The position numbers were made by a program, and so were the translations under genes. From Buxus sempervirens (lineage: Eukaryota > Streptophyta > Magnoliopsida > Buxales > Buxaceae): 64,000 nucleotides of DNA. Below the pieces are notes generated by a model. That model worked only from the letters and a program-made list of their open reading frames with translations. It had not been told where the DNA came from and made no database searches. Each line of letters opens with the position of its first letter. The stretch's first letter is position 1. The DNA is taken from positions 52,351,283-52,415,282 of the forward strand of contig OX387182.1 of NCBI GenBank assembly GCA_947561395.2. The letters are read 5' to 3'. Positions 50,601 through 60,789 of the stretch are shown piece by piece.

Positions 50601-53600
50601 GTTATATAAAATATCATAGCACACATCCTAAACTAATCATTGTTATATGCCAAATTTACATCATGAACAAAATTAAAAACGATAGATATGCTGCTGTGAA
50701 AAACCACAAACAAATAGTATTTTTATTTTCTAGCCAATTATACTCATATGGAGAGCATGGGCACCGTGTTGGAGTAATGAACAAATTAAGTGAACTTCCC
50801 CACTGATTAGATGGCCACAATACATCTCCAAAATTGTGACTTCGGAGAAGATAAACGGTGTAACATTATGTGGATTTTTATGTCATGAATCCAGTCTGAA
50901 AACCCTTTTTTACGGTATGAGTTCCTTAAACCACCATGAAATTATACATCTTTTATGTAGCTTTTCTCTTCTCTCTAAACAGGAGTTGCAAAAAGTGAAC
51001 CGAATCAAAGGTGTGTAGAGAAAATGGGCTACTTGCTGACCAAGACAACATGCATCATTTAAAATGAAAATCAAAAAATTATTAAGCCTCTTCACCAGCC
51101 CAACCAACTTAAGAACAAAAAATAAATAAATAAATGAAGTTACATGATGAGTGGTCCACAACCTCATAAGGGAATCCCAATATTAAGGCTATATAGTTGA
51201 TGCTTACTTTTACATTTTAACGGAGAAAGGACAAGGAAACAGGAATATCCTTTAGTGCCTTATTTGCAATTGCATTCCACCCTCTTGTTTCAATTGGAAC
51301 TGTCAAGTTTAAATCAACTGACAAGTTGCATTGGAATATATTGGATAAATTCAATTATGAGTTTGTTTTTTAATAGGCCATAAGAAAGCGTCTTTGCATT
51401 GGGTATTGAGGCATACAGGTTAATTTCTATATTTACCGATTTTTCTGTTTTTACCCTTTCAAGTTAATTTGAACTCTGCCACTAGCATAACTCAGTGTGA
51501 ATTTTTTTGTAGTGCCCGAGTGTTCAATATATACCCCAGAAAAGGAGTAATATGTGCTGGATCTGATGCTGATATAATCATCCTCAACCCAAATTCAAGC
51601 TTTGAAGTAACTGCTCAGTCCCATCACTCTAGATCAGACACAAATGTTTTTGAAGGGAGGAAAGGAAAGGTAATAATTCTCTTTAAAATTTCGTTCATAT
51701 GTAACTATGGCTAAGTAAATATCTAATTGTTGATGGCATTCACATATGGGTTGATTGGAAGTTTCACTCCTACTTTATGAATGGTAGCATAGTTGTCTTG
51801 TACTAACTGCAGTTACAGATTGTCGTCTAAGCTTGAACTATCTTGATTTAGCCCCTTAAGCATCGGTGGAAAAAAGAAAAGAAAAGAAAAAAAAAGTCCT
51901 CTCACACTAGCAAATGATGATTTGGAGGATACACAACATGTGACAATTACAATTTGATATCTTTAATGGTACAGAATGCTGGGCGACAAAGAAACATGTT
52001 CAAAAGATGTGTGTAGCACATATAATTGTCACATGTTGTGTCTGGTAAAACTAGAAAAGACAAAAAGTAAGAAAATGAAGACATTTGAAAGTAGTTAGGC
52101 ATAGCACACATTGAGGAAAAATTGAGGAGAGTAGGTTAATGCGGTTTAGTCATGTTAAGCAGAGACCTAGAGATGCACCTGTAAGAAGGTGCAAGAGGAT
52201 GCATATCAAAGAGCCTAAGATATCAAGAGGAAGACTAAGTGGATGGAGTTAATAAAACAAGAGTTACATAGATATAAACTAATTGAAGATATGACTTTTT
52301 TTAGAGCAGGATGGAGAGACAGGATTCATATCGCCAATCCTATTTTCGTGGGAACTAGCTTATGTTGATGATGATGATTTTTTATGACATTGGCATAAGT
52401 TTTGTGAGAATCTTATAGAACTGGCAATAACATTCATTTTGGCACTCCTTGTTTTGCTTGTGTATATCTTCGATCCATGGCATCTACAATGTGATCATCT
52501 TTAGTATGAACCATATACCTGATCATCCAGTAACTTATGTAATATCTGAAAGTCAAAGCCAAGGAAGCAAGAGCAAATAGAGTTTATATTTGAATAAAGA
52601 TAATTAACAGTTGCAATTTGAATGTGTTGGAACATTCAAAATCTTTGCTGTTAATTGAATGCCCCAGATTGATGGCACATGAAACTATTTTATGGAGGAC
52701 TGCTGACTAGAAATTAGAACTTGTGTTAACTATCACCTATAATATAATGCAGACAATCTTGGATGCACACTCAGCAGGAAAATCCCTGCTTTTCTTTTTG
52801 AGAAAATTACTCTTACCTCCATTCTAGTTTGTAACAACTGCATATACCTCTCCTGAGGTTTTTGAAATGACACTAACCTCCCTCCTGGTTTTGTTATCAG
52901 TTGCATGTCCCTTCCTTCTGTATTAATGTTATTAAAATTTGAATATTCTTTGATGAATTTAACCTTCTCTCAGAACAAAAAGTTCAAGATTTTGAGATTT
53001 TTAATAATGAAAAATGTTTTTCCTAAGGTTTAAAGAAGATAATAATAATAATAATAATCAATTTAAAAACATGGGTGATTTAATCATTTAGATTTTTTTA
53101 GAGTTTTATTATTTTAAATAAAAAATTAATAAAGGATAAAATGGTCAAAGTACTAGTGTTTTTGATTTTACTATTCTAACAGGGAATTAGTATCGATTTA
53201 GAAACCTCAGGGGAAGTACTGACAGTTGTTAGAAACCAGAAGGGAGATTAGTATAATTTGCTATTTCTTTTTCTTAGTTTTTTTGTTCTTATTTGTTGGG
53301 AGGTGGGAGAAGAGTGACTGATGTCTTTCCACATTATAGTTTCCGTTTTTTTTGGGTTTTATTGACTTCATGATCAAATGTTTGGGACATATGAAGATGA
53401 TCTTAGCCTTTTTGAGCAGAAAAACGTTGAACAATTGATTTTTAGGGATCTGTGCAGAATTTCATATTAAACCATAAGACTAAAAGAAAACATTATCTGA
53501 ACAAAAGTTACACTATCTTTTTAAAATGTATAGCATGAAGTTCTATCGGACCCTTCATGTATTGCCATAGGCATGATCCGTTGTTCTGGCTGTGCTTCTT

Positions 53601-54372
53601 TATTTCATCTCCTTTTAGGCTGCATCCCAATGTTTCTGCAAGTTCTAAAACTATATTTGGTCATTTATATTTTTACTGGCTTCAAGTCTATCAATGCTTT
53701 TAGTTGATCAGAGGCTTAGGACTACCCAATTGGTGCAACCACTGTCGACATCAAATCTGGGTGGCTCAACTTGTGGACTTTTCTCAAAATGTTGTTACTA
53801 AATGTCCTCCAAAGTGGAGGGATCTCTAAGGATGGAGCTATAGATCTCCAATGAATTAGGCACCAAGAGAATAACAGTAGAATCTAAGTTTCCATCAAAC
53901 AAGCCTTCTCCATTATTTTTCAGGAAACTTTAAGCGCTATTAATGTAAGAATGATCAGTGCTATGCTATAAAAGTTCAAATTCCAGTCTTTTATGTTTAT
54001 GTATATTAGCTTCCATGGGTGTTATACTACTGAGCTTATGGCAATAATTTATTTAAATTTAATTGGCAAGCTTTTCATATGGAATTTAAGAGTTTCTTTA
54101 ATTTGTCACCAGCTGTTAAACACCTTGAAGATTACTCTATGATGTTATTTTCTGAACAATCCATGCTACTTTTTTTACAGGGAAAGGTTGAAACAACAAT
54201 TGCGGGAGGAAGAATTGTATGGCAAGATGGCAAACTCAATGTTGTGCCTGGTTCTGGAAGGTACATCAAAATGCCTCCTTTTAGTTATCTTTTCAGTGGC
54301 ACTGACAAGGTTGATGCCACATACCTTTCCTCCCTGCATGCTCCAGTTCAGCGCTTCAGATCAGACGCTTGA
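32621..54372 (+). CDS. PYD2: Dihydropyrimidinase (pyrimidine catabolism, step 2)
   Basis: Thirteen exons: 32621-32773, 32895-33047, 35444-35495, 39011-39280, 39400-39611, 43663-43783, 44390-44477, 44589-44667, 46114-46201, 46331-46371, 46478-46530, 51513-51669 and 54181-54372. They join in frame to 552 residues, the usual plant length. The enzyme hydrolyses dihydrouracil/dihydrothymine to N-carbamoyl-beta-amino acids. Metal ligands are all present: HTH (His125, His127), the carbamylated Lys in FFLAYK (Lys221), VHAENGD (His248), YIVHVMS (His304) and GTDHC (Asp381). A hydrophobic N-terminal stretch ([19 protein letters not shown]) suggests a signal or membrane anchor, as reported for the plant enzyme. 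All introns are GT-AG except intron 7, whose donor reads GA (44478-44479). Large introns hold Copia, L1, RTE and MITE copies. A MULE end lies about 240 bp upstream. Confidence 0.95.
33440..34185 (+). mobile_element. Copia remnant: protease to integrase (PYD2 intron 2)
   Basis: Plus-strand frames in order show the Copia aspartic-protease spacer [13 protein letters not shown] (about 33,470), the GAG-pre-integrase block [13 protein letters not shown]...[11 protein letters not shown] (about 33,820-33,960), and the integrase core end [19 protein letters not shown] (about 34,062-34,120) followed by a WSD word. It has frameshifts and stops, and no RT or LTRs recognised. This is a dead fragment. Confidence 0.7.
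36540..36965 (+). mobile_element. Copia remnant: RNase H end and polypurine tract (PYD2 intron 3)
   Basis: The frame reads LVTW...[16 protein letters not shown] (about 36,565-36,655). After decayed DNA it gives [20 protein letters not shown] (about 36,783-36,840) and [20 protein letters not shown]. It ends in ATGAGGGGGAGTGTTAAGA, a polypurine tract next to the expected 3' LTR start (TGTTAAGACC, about 36,963). The rest of the element is absent or unrecognisable. Confidence 0.72.
37640..38060. repeat. CAC/CAT-rich low-complexity stretch in PYD2 intron 3
   Basis: Repeated words such as ACCACTA, CATCACTACA and AACACCACT over about 400 bp, without a fixed period. It resembles 22,030-22,250 and 17,600-18,150. 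No coding frame. Confidence 0.4.
39866..39892. repeat. (AT)n microsatellite
   Basis: About 13 uninterrupted AT units in PYD2 intron 5. Confidence 0.9.
40330..42577 (+). mobile_element. 5'-truncated L1 LINE in PYD2 intron 5
   Basis: The L1 ORF2 order is clear: [16 protein letters not shown] (finger/palm start with a TAG), [14 protein letters not shown] (catalytic YADD-type motif), [23 protein letters not shown], a zinc-binding zf-RVT block ([21 protein letters not shown]), then [14 protein letters not shown]. It ends at a poly-A run at about 42,568-42,577. Stops, frameshifts and an hAT-like insertion at 41016-41277 show it is dead. The endonuclease and the RT fingers are missing by 5' truncation. 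Confidence 0.85.
41016..41277. mobile_element. 262-bp hAT-type MITE inside the L1
   Basis: GTTAGCCC flanks the insert at 41008-41015 and 41278-41285, an exact 8-bp target duplication. The L1 reading (GKLA then LIESAIF) continues across it. The ends CAGTGTTTATAGTTTTGG and, inverted, CACAGTTTACCGTTTCGG are imperfect 18-bp terminal repeats. The 8-bp duplication and CA(G/C) ends fit hAT. There is no coding capacity, though a 72-codon frame crosses it by chance. Confidence 0.75.
42640..43010 (+). mobile_element. RTE-type LINE remnant (RT finger region)
   Basis: Broken plus-strand frames resemble the RTE reverse transcriptase start: ...KIKIRKA-G-D-NISIEV...MGEIG..., then NDWRK corresponding to the EWRKSTLVPIYKNKG block, then YLEPNQ. 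It lies right after the L1 poly-A. It is short and heavily decayed. Confidence 0.5.
44950..45560 (-). mobile_element. RTE-type LINE 3' region in PYD2 intron 8
   Basis: The minus strand contains [19 protein letters not shown], matching the RTE block CDRRVPLKLKGKFYRT...RPAML. It is followed downstream by [10 protein letters not shown] and NRIHIV, the RGRPK and RIHVAD blocks. Open frames on the plus strand here (for example 45097-45465) are shadows of this element. Confidence 0.55.
46887..47720. other. PYD2 intron 11, unassigned segment
   Basis: No coding pattern, terminal repeats or RNA gene recognised. Confidence 0.4.
47730..48215 (+). mobile_element. Copia remnant: RNase H end (PYD2 intron 11)
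   Basis: The frame reads [20 protein letters not shown]...[32 protein letters not shown], the standard Copia RNase H C-terminus with stops, ending near 48,215. AT-rich DNA with repeated TAGTAGGATACATAGG words to about 48,600 may be the 3' LTR, but no partner LTR is found. Confidence 0.7.
49441..49640 (-). mobile_element. Copia gag-protease fragment (PYD2 intron 11)
   Basis: The minus strand gives [20 protein letters not shown] then NSYKEV. This matches the WIIDSGATDHMTG...FNSYKP block of Copia proteases, with the catalytic DSGA decayed to DPKS. It is opposite in orientation to the Copia piece at 47,730, so it is a separate insertion. Confidence 0.62.
52030..52390 (+). mobile_element. RTE-type LINE 3' end in PYD2 intron 12
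   Basis: A relative of 5,240-5,695 at the nucleotide level: CATTGAGGAAAAATTGAGGAG, then GCGGTTTAGTCATGTTAAG, then AGACCTAGAGATGCACC, then AGATATCAAGAGGAAGAC, then AGGATGGAGAGACAGGATTC, ending in GATGATGATGAT. It carries the C-terminal RTE tail ([20 protein letters not shown]-like) with frame breaks. Confidence 0.72.
52800..53263. mobile_element. 464-bp Mutator-type MITE
   Basis: About 60-bp terminal inverted repeats are visible. The left arm reads AAAATTACTCTTACCTCC...CTCCTGAGGTTT. The right arm read in complement is AAATTATACTAATCTCC...CCCCTGAGGTTT. TTTCTTTTT flanks both sides (52791-52799 and 53264-53272), a possible 9-bp target duplication, though this word is low-complexity. No coding capacity. 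Confidence 0.65.
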
Positions 54373-55259
54373 GTTACGTTACTATTTTCTTGTGAAAAAA
54401 CCCAAAAAGAAAAAAGGAAATACATGCAATGTGTACTCTATTTATAGCTGAGTTCAGGGAAAAATAATGTGAAAATATTAAATGGATGTTGACCCCAAGA
54501 TGTAAAATATATTTGAGTGCATTCTGAAGTGAAAAATAATGACATAAAGTTCTACATAAAGTACAGGTTATAATTTCTAGTGTGTCTTGTTATTCAATTA
54601 TCATATTTCTATAAAATGCGCAGGACAGAGTTTCTAGTTGATCATGTTATTAATTATCATAGTTTGAATTTTAAGCAACACGTTTGGCTTTAAATCAATA
54701 CATCATCTCATTATTTCTCTCTCTTTTTCCCCTTTTTCATCTTTTTAAATGTCTTTCCTTTCCCTGATTGGGATGTCAATTGAATGAGCCTTGAATAAGT
54801 ACTAAAAGAGAATACATCACTATAGACCCCACAATACAATGTTGAAGAGAGAGTGGTATCAATATAGTTCAAATACTCTCCTGCATGATCAAATCTGAGA
54901 CGCCATGAGATCTTAATGTGGCCATTCAGGGAACCTAGATGCATGCATGATATACCTTTAGATATTGATCTTGTTGCAGTGTTGCTCAGTGATTGTCTTA
55001 CTTTAGGATCTTTTCTCCTACCATTTTCAAACTTACGAGTTAAAATACACTAAAAAAGAAGAAAAAAAAACGGTTTATTAATTAGCAAGAATATATATGT
55101 AGTCTGTTTAAGGATTACAGAAACCTTTTATCAGGCCTTTGATGATGAATGTCTCGTCTATAGATTTACAGGCTGCAGAAGCAATCAATGGAGCTTGATA
55201 CACATTCGATACATAAAAAAGTACCAGAAATTTGAAGATCTGATCAAATTTTTACAAAA
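54373..55259. other. Convergent intergenic region, PYD2 / NOI-like gene
   Basis: 887 bp between the PYD2 stop and the stop of the minus-strand NOI-like gene. It must hold both 3' UTRs. AATAAT/AAAATATT words near 54,462 are possible PYD2 polyadenylation elements. No gene recognised. Confidence 0.6.
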
Positions 55260-57314
55260 TCAGGCCTTTATACAACAAAAGTAGCTCAAAATCTTCTTTT
55301 TCTTCTGCACAGAATAGATTCGATGGGTTAGACAAGAGAATTAAAAGACTATCTAGAACTATTTCATTCTCTCTTTAGAAGCGCAGGATCCTGTTAGTTG
55401 CTCATGAGGGGATATACTCTGGCTTGTAATGATCCATGTGCGTTGACCAAGGAGATATGAATCAATACAAGGCCAAGTATGGTTTTTCAGTTGCTCATTT
55501 TAATGAGGGAATCATTTTGCCAAAGCTTAACATGCATAAACATGGTATAGTCATATAAATCTTAACCTTGGTGATAAAGAGCAAATGATAGGTAAAAACA
55601 CTTAGCAGTTTATATGTGCATAGTTATATCTCAAAAGTTAAGACATTTAGATTTAGTAAAAACTGGGGTCTCACCATGACTGAATCTTCATGTTGTGCCA
55701 TAAGCTCCTGTTCCTGTCCACCGCTGGTATGGTTGAAGTCAGTTTTTTTCTGCTTCCTATTTGCTCGAGCTCGGGAAAAAACCATAGAGTAGTCAGTAGC
55801 TCCACCGGCCTTTTGATCCCACCCTCCGAATTGAGGAACAGACATCCAACCATTTTTCTGTGAAGTAATATTTCCAAGTCAATATATAACATTCAATAAG
55901 ATCAAAATCCCTATAACTTCTTTCCTAGCCTCAGAGTTTATGTATTTAGAACATTAAGAAATAGCTTATGTAGATATAATTAGAGAATTTATTCTCTTTT
56001 GGAGAAAGCAAAACTGAATTACCACACTTGATCTTGTACTGGTTAACATCCCCTTGGTCAACGCACATTAACCAGTACAGGCTCAAGTGCTCCCTCATTT
56101 GAGTGATGCAAAGTTATTTCTGTTCTTATTGCATAATTACCAATACTAATTAGCAGAAAGATTCCATATTAATCAGGTTTACAGCATTTCTCAGATATTT
56201 TCCTATGCCATTCTTATTTTTTTCGTCATCTTCTTATTTCTGAGTCATTTTATGTTAACAATTGGTGTAATTGATTTTTTGAATTCATCTTTGGGTGTAA
56301 AAAGAGAAAGAAAAAGAAAAGACAGGAAAAGGAAGAAGTAAAAGACAGAAATATAGAATCTGAATATGAAAGCATAAACAGAAAGAAACAAATAAAGTGA
56401 TACCTTGTTGATAAAGCAAAAAGAAAAGATTTTACTGTATTTTATATGATAACTGCCCCTTATGTGATGATCTTTGTTCTCTTTTACTGGCACTTCAAAT
56501 GCTTTTAATATGTCTAATGTGTTAAAAGCTACGTTAGTTTTGGCTATGCTCAGCACATCTGACACATTAATTATGGGATCTCTTTATCCATTTTCCTTTG
56601 CATTTAAAGGTCTGCCTGTATAGATCATCTTACATTCCCTCTGTTTAAAAAAAAATGCAAATTTTGGGGGGTTCTTGAATCAAATAATATTGCATTTTGG
56701 AAATTTTAAAATTAAAAAAAAAAATTTTCCTACCCAAAGCCTTTGTGAAAAAATGAAAAAAGAAAAAAGCAAAGAGGTAACGACAAGAAGAAAACAAACT
56801 CCACCATTTGTTATAGAATTCTCTACTTTGTTTCCTCTGCGACTCTGGTCTGCCACCAATTAAAACATATGATAAGGCATGTTTTGACAAGCTTTTTGTA
56901 ATATGACATTTCAAAGCGTGGCACATGAAATGTTTTGATTGGTGGCAAACCGAAGATACAAAGGAAATGGGTAGAGGATTTGCAGTAGTCTCAAAGTACC
57001 TCCATTCAGAAAGACATTTATCAGTATTACATAAATAACTATCCCCTAAGCAAAACAAGGCAATCCATGTTCAGAAATTCTGAATCAAAAGGAAAAATGG
57101 ATTAAAAAATCTAGAACATACAATAAAAACTTTAGTAGGACATAATTCTACCAACAAAAAAAATTTTCAAACTGCTCAAATAATAAATGAAAAAAGGAAA
57201 ACGGATTTGATGAGAAAATTGTATGAATCAAGCACTTGGAAGAAAGCAGAAGGATTTGCTCAGAAATGTTTTCAATTTTAGTTGATGTGGGCTTACCTCC
57301 TTGCGGTTTTCCAT
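55260..57314 (-). CDS. NOI/RIN4-like protein (81 residues)
   Basis: Minus-strand exons 57314-57297 (MENRKE), 55857-55675 and 55304-55260 join with phase-0 GT-AG introns. The middle exon holds the NOI/RIN4 (AvrRpt2-cleavage) motif VPQFGGWDQKAGGATDYSMV then FSRARANRKQKK: the PxFGxW core, the Tyr-rich strand and the basic FxxAR helix. The last exon, KKKKILSYFCCIKA, gives a basic patch and a C-terminal Cys pair for S-acylation, as in the small NOI proteins that sit on the inner plasma membrane. RIN4 relatives regulate immune receptors and exocytosis; the role of this member is inferred only from family. The gene is complete and convergent with PYD2. A complementary 19-nt repeat lies in the introns on each side of exon 2. 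Confidence 0.9.
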
Positions 57315-58787
57315 GGTGGCGTTGAAGAAGAATGGTGAAAAGGGGGGAGACGAGAGGAGGGACTTGGGACAATCCAAACCCCCGTCCTAACCATCATCCA
57401 TATATAACCGTCCATGAACGTCATTGGACTTAAAGGACAGCCGACCGTTTACAAGCGACGGCCTTAAACGGGCGTGTTTTCCGTTGAAAGATAAAAAAAG
57501 GATATGAGCATTGCTATGATCTCGTCAGAGGGCTTATAGTTTCTATGCTGTCAGCTTATCAGTGGCGAGTTTGATGGTGATATTTCCATATTTTGAGATG
57601 GGAAACAAGGATAGCTATGATTTAGACCTTAGATTTAGGAAAAAAAAGAAAAAAAAAAAAAAAAGAAGCCAAACTAAAGAAAAGAAGTGATTTATATTTG
57701 CTTTGTAATGTTTGGATATATAGGATGAGAAATACAGAGAAAAGATAAGTAAATTTTGATGATTTTGGTGACTTCTGGTTAAGATTTCAACAATAACGAT
57801 AGTTTCTCATTTTTATGGATTTTAATGTATATAAATAATATTTGTTTTTGTAAGGAATGTCAATTAATTATTAAAAGTTTAGAAAAGCAAGGTATATTTT
57901 TTTAATTCAAATTCCTTCTCTTCCACCAACCAGAAAATTGATAATTCTTCATCCCAATTCCAATTCCTAGTATGAACTAGTTGTTTTATACATGCCGGAA
58001 AGGTATATTTTTCATACATACTATTTTATTAAATAATATAAGATATATATTACTTTCTTTAAATTTATGGATAGGACATTTTGATGGTATATATGTTAAA
58101 TAATGGACCAATAATTCAAAAAAACACAAAACATAGAAAAAAGTAATAAGAAAAAAATATTTTGGATTTAAAAATTTTGACAATAGACATATATTTTTGG
58201 ACGAAATATTATTAATTTGGCTGAGGATTGAGAATGAGTATACATATATTTAATTTAAATAATGGGTTACTTTTTGATAATTATAAATTAATGATATTTT
58301 TTGAAAATATTTGAGAATTAGTCTTATGATGGAGTAATCTCTGTCAATTTAAATTAATGATACTTGTTTATAATTAAACTGATTAAAATAATAATGAGGG
58401 CATTTTTTTGGAAGAGATTCTTTTAAACAATGATACTCATTCTTAATTATTTAGAAAATGTATCATTGCCTTCAAATTATCAGGAATTAGGTGATTGAAT
58501 ATGGATTATTTTTTAAGAATATCACGAAAACCAATTTTCCTCCTTATCGTTTTAAGTGGGGAGTAAATCATTTATCGTTTTTTCAGTGTTATAGAATAAT
58601 TACCAAGAGACACGGAAATACTAGATTCAGCAAAATTTTTTAATTATTTTGAAAATAGAGAAGTTTTGGGTTTCTATAGGAGTCTGAGAAGATAAGGATT
58701 AATTAATTATATAATTTTAATTTAGCCAAAGATAATATTAGAGAAAGATATCATGTCTACTTAGAGGTAAGATATATATATTTTAAG

Positions 58788-58955
58788 AAATTATTTTAAT
58801 GTGGAGCCCAAAAGAGCCATTGGAAAAAGAAAGAGATGTCCACGTGGAGGAGAGAAGGAAATTATTTATTTTAAACAAATTATTTTAATGTGGGGTCCAA
58901 AAGGACTACTGGAAAAATAAGGGGATATCAATGTAGAGAAGAGAGAAGGTGGTAT
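58788..58955. repeat. 89-bp imperfect tandem duplication
   Basis: AAATTATTTTAATGTGGAGC and AAATTATTTTAATGTGGGGT start adjacent units at 58788 and 58877. Both continue CCAAAAG...CTGGAAAAA/TTGGAAAAA and GAGAAG. Confidence 0.75.
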
Positions 58956-59254
58956 TTCAAGACTCTACTTTAGTGTGTGTGTATATATATATATATGATT
59001 CCTAGCCCAATTCCTTCCATCAAAAACACTATTATGGTGCAGTGTAAGGATGCCAAATATGACATGAAATATTCTCCTATGTTTGCGTAAATTAGCGGGA
59101 CCATATTACTGTGTTATTTCATATGAGCCCCAATTGAAACATTTGTAATGATAAAAAAACATTAACCGTTAAATGCTCCATCTGATAGCATCCCACGATC
59201 TTGGTAAAAATAACTCTTTAGGACTCATATAAAACGGAACGCTATGCTCTCTAA

Positions 59255-59500
59255 TCCAACCGTGAGATGCTATGTCGTGCATCTCGCCGCTGGTATTTTG
59301 TCATGTGGTCCCACTCGAAAACATTTAAAACACTGGCGGTGCGATGGCGGCATCTCACGGTTGGAATCGTCTACCGCATGAAAATGAGGCACACGATACC
59401 GCCGCAATGTGAGCCGTGAGATGGGAGCATCTCACGGTTCACATATTTCACATTTTTTAATGTAAAAAAACAGCTGTGAGAGGCCGGTATCGTCAGATGC
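59255..59500. repeat. Cluster of ACCGTGAGATGC motifs in both orientations
   Basis: (A)CCGTGAGATG occurs forward near 59,261 and 59,414 and inverted (CATCTCACGG) at 59351-59360 and 59428-59437. Related GCATCTCGCCG and GTGAGAGGCC words lie around them. 59414-59437 is a perfect 10-bp stem with a GGAG loop. Words such as GTATCGTC, CAGACGAT and CACGATACCGCC recur too. It is probably a MITE or a diverged inverted-repeat element just upstream of SF3B6. Confidence 0.55.
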
Positions 59501-59676
59501 GGCAGACGATATCATCCCGCATCAGGAATATTTCAGGGAAAGGCGACGGACGTAACCAAACTCCTTAATCAAGGCGTTCATTCGAATTTTGAACTCTGGA
59601 ACGAACGCAGCTGGTTCTGTTATCTTCAATCGAAACCCTAGTTTTGTTGTAGCAGATCAGAGTACAAGCTGTAAAA

Positions 59677-60051
59677 ATGGCAACTATCAGCCTGCGAAAG
59701 GGGAATACTCGTCTCCCACCGGAAGTAAACCGAGTTCTCTATGTCCGAAACCTTCCCTTCAACATCTCTAGCGAAGAGATGTACGATATCTTTGGCAAAT
59801 ACGGCGCGATTCGTCAGATACGTCTAGGTACGAACAAGGATACAAGGGGAACTGCCTTCGTTGTCTATGAAGATATCTACGATGCCAAGACGGCCGTCGA
59901 CCACCTGTCGGGGTTCAACGTTGCGAACCGGTATTTGATTGTGCTGTACTATCAGCAAGCAAAGATGGGCAAGAAGGCTGATCAGAAGAAGAAGGAGGAC
60001 GAGCTCGCCAAGATGCAGGAGAAGTACGGTGTGTCCACCAAAGATAAGTAG
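59677..60051 (+). CDS. SF3B6: Splicing factor 3B subunit 6 (SF3B6/p14)
   Basis: A single-exon 124-residue protein, the standard length for plant and animal p14. One RRM spans about residues 18-95: RNP2 LYVRNL (21-26, with Tyr22, which lies near the branch adenosine in the human protein) and RNP1 RGTAFVVY (57-64). A basic Lys-rich tail follows ([21 protein letters not shown]). As part of SF3b in U2 snRNP, p14 touches the branch-point region and binds SF3B1. The start sits in a good plant context (AAAAATGGCA). The GC-richer coding sequence contrasts with its AT-rich flanks. PYD2 lies about 5 kb upstream with the NOI-like gene between. Confidence 0.96.
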   Translation: MATISLRKGNTRLPPEVNRVLYVRNLPFNISSEEMYDIFGKYGAIRQIRLGTNKDTRGTAFVVYEDIYDAKTAVDHLSGFNVANRYLIVLYYQQAKMGKKADQKKKEDELAKMQEKYGVSTKDK

Positions 60052-60770
60052 AGATTAAGGTAAAATTAACTGTTATAGTATACTAGTTAGGGTTTTCCTG
60101 CTTAATATGTAAACGATTTTTGTTATTTTCAGTTGATGTTTATGGATTGACTGGTGCTATGTTTTGTATCAAAGTAAGAGATTCTCGGAGTAGTCTCGTA
60201 CGATTTACTCTTTGGTGAATTTGCGATTCTTTTGTTCGAATGAAGGGTTTTTGAGTTGTTTTAAGTTTTGGTTTTTGAGGTTTTTATGGAGATTGAGATA
60301 GAATTAACTGCTTTAGCATTCTAACTTGGGGTTTACGAATCAGATTAGAAATTGGTTTTATTGTACCCGTTGGTGGATTACATTGAATAAAATTGTAAAT
60401 CTTTTTGAGCCATATTTTTTTTTATGAATTTTTGGATTAGTATCTTCAGACTCATAGGGGCCATAGCTGGATGTAATGGTGTAAGCCTCAGGCTGTCAAT
60501 GGGAGAATGAGGGTTGAACTTTGAGCAGAGTTACTCTGTAAAAAATTGTTGAAGTGTTAGTCTGTTGCTAGTTCACCTCTCCTAGTACCTTACTTTGGCG
60601 GGACCAACACGGACACAATCATAGACTTTTTATAGGTCGTGGTTCTTTTCTGTGATGTATTGGTTTTCAAAATTGTTTGGGTTGTCAGTTATTATAGGTT
60701 TGGGTAGGTTTTCCTTTGTTCTCTTTATAGTGTTATATTTTTTAAGATCACAACCTGCACATATAAACTA
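60052..60770 (+). other. 3' flank of SF3B6
   Basis: T-rich sequence holding the 3' UTR. AATAAAATTGTAAATC near 60,386 is the best polyadenylation-signal candidate. No gene seen. Confidence 0.5.
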
Positions 60771-60789
60771 AATGAATGAGAAATAAAAG

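Larger units (their letters stand above)
57315..59676. other. Divergent intergenic region, NOI-like / SF3B6
   Basis: Holds both promoters. The NOI side has a GC-rich patch around 57,410-57,480. The middle (57,640-58,760) is AT-rich with an A-run and no coding signal. A tandem repeat at 58,788-58,955 and a palindrome-rich block at 59,255-59,500 lie nearer SF3B6. Confidence 0.55.
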
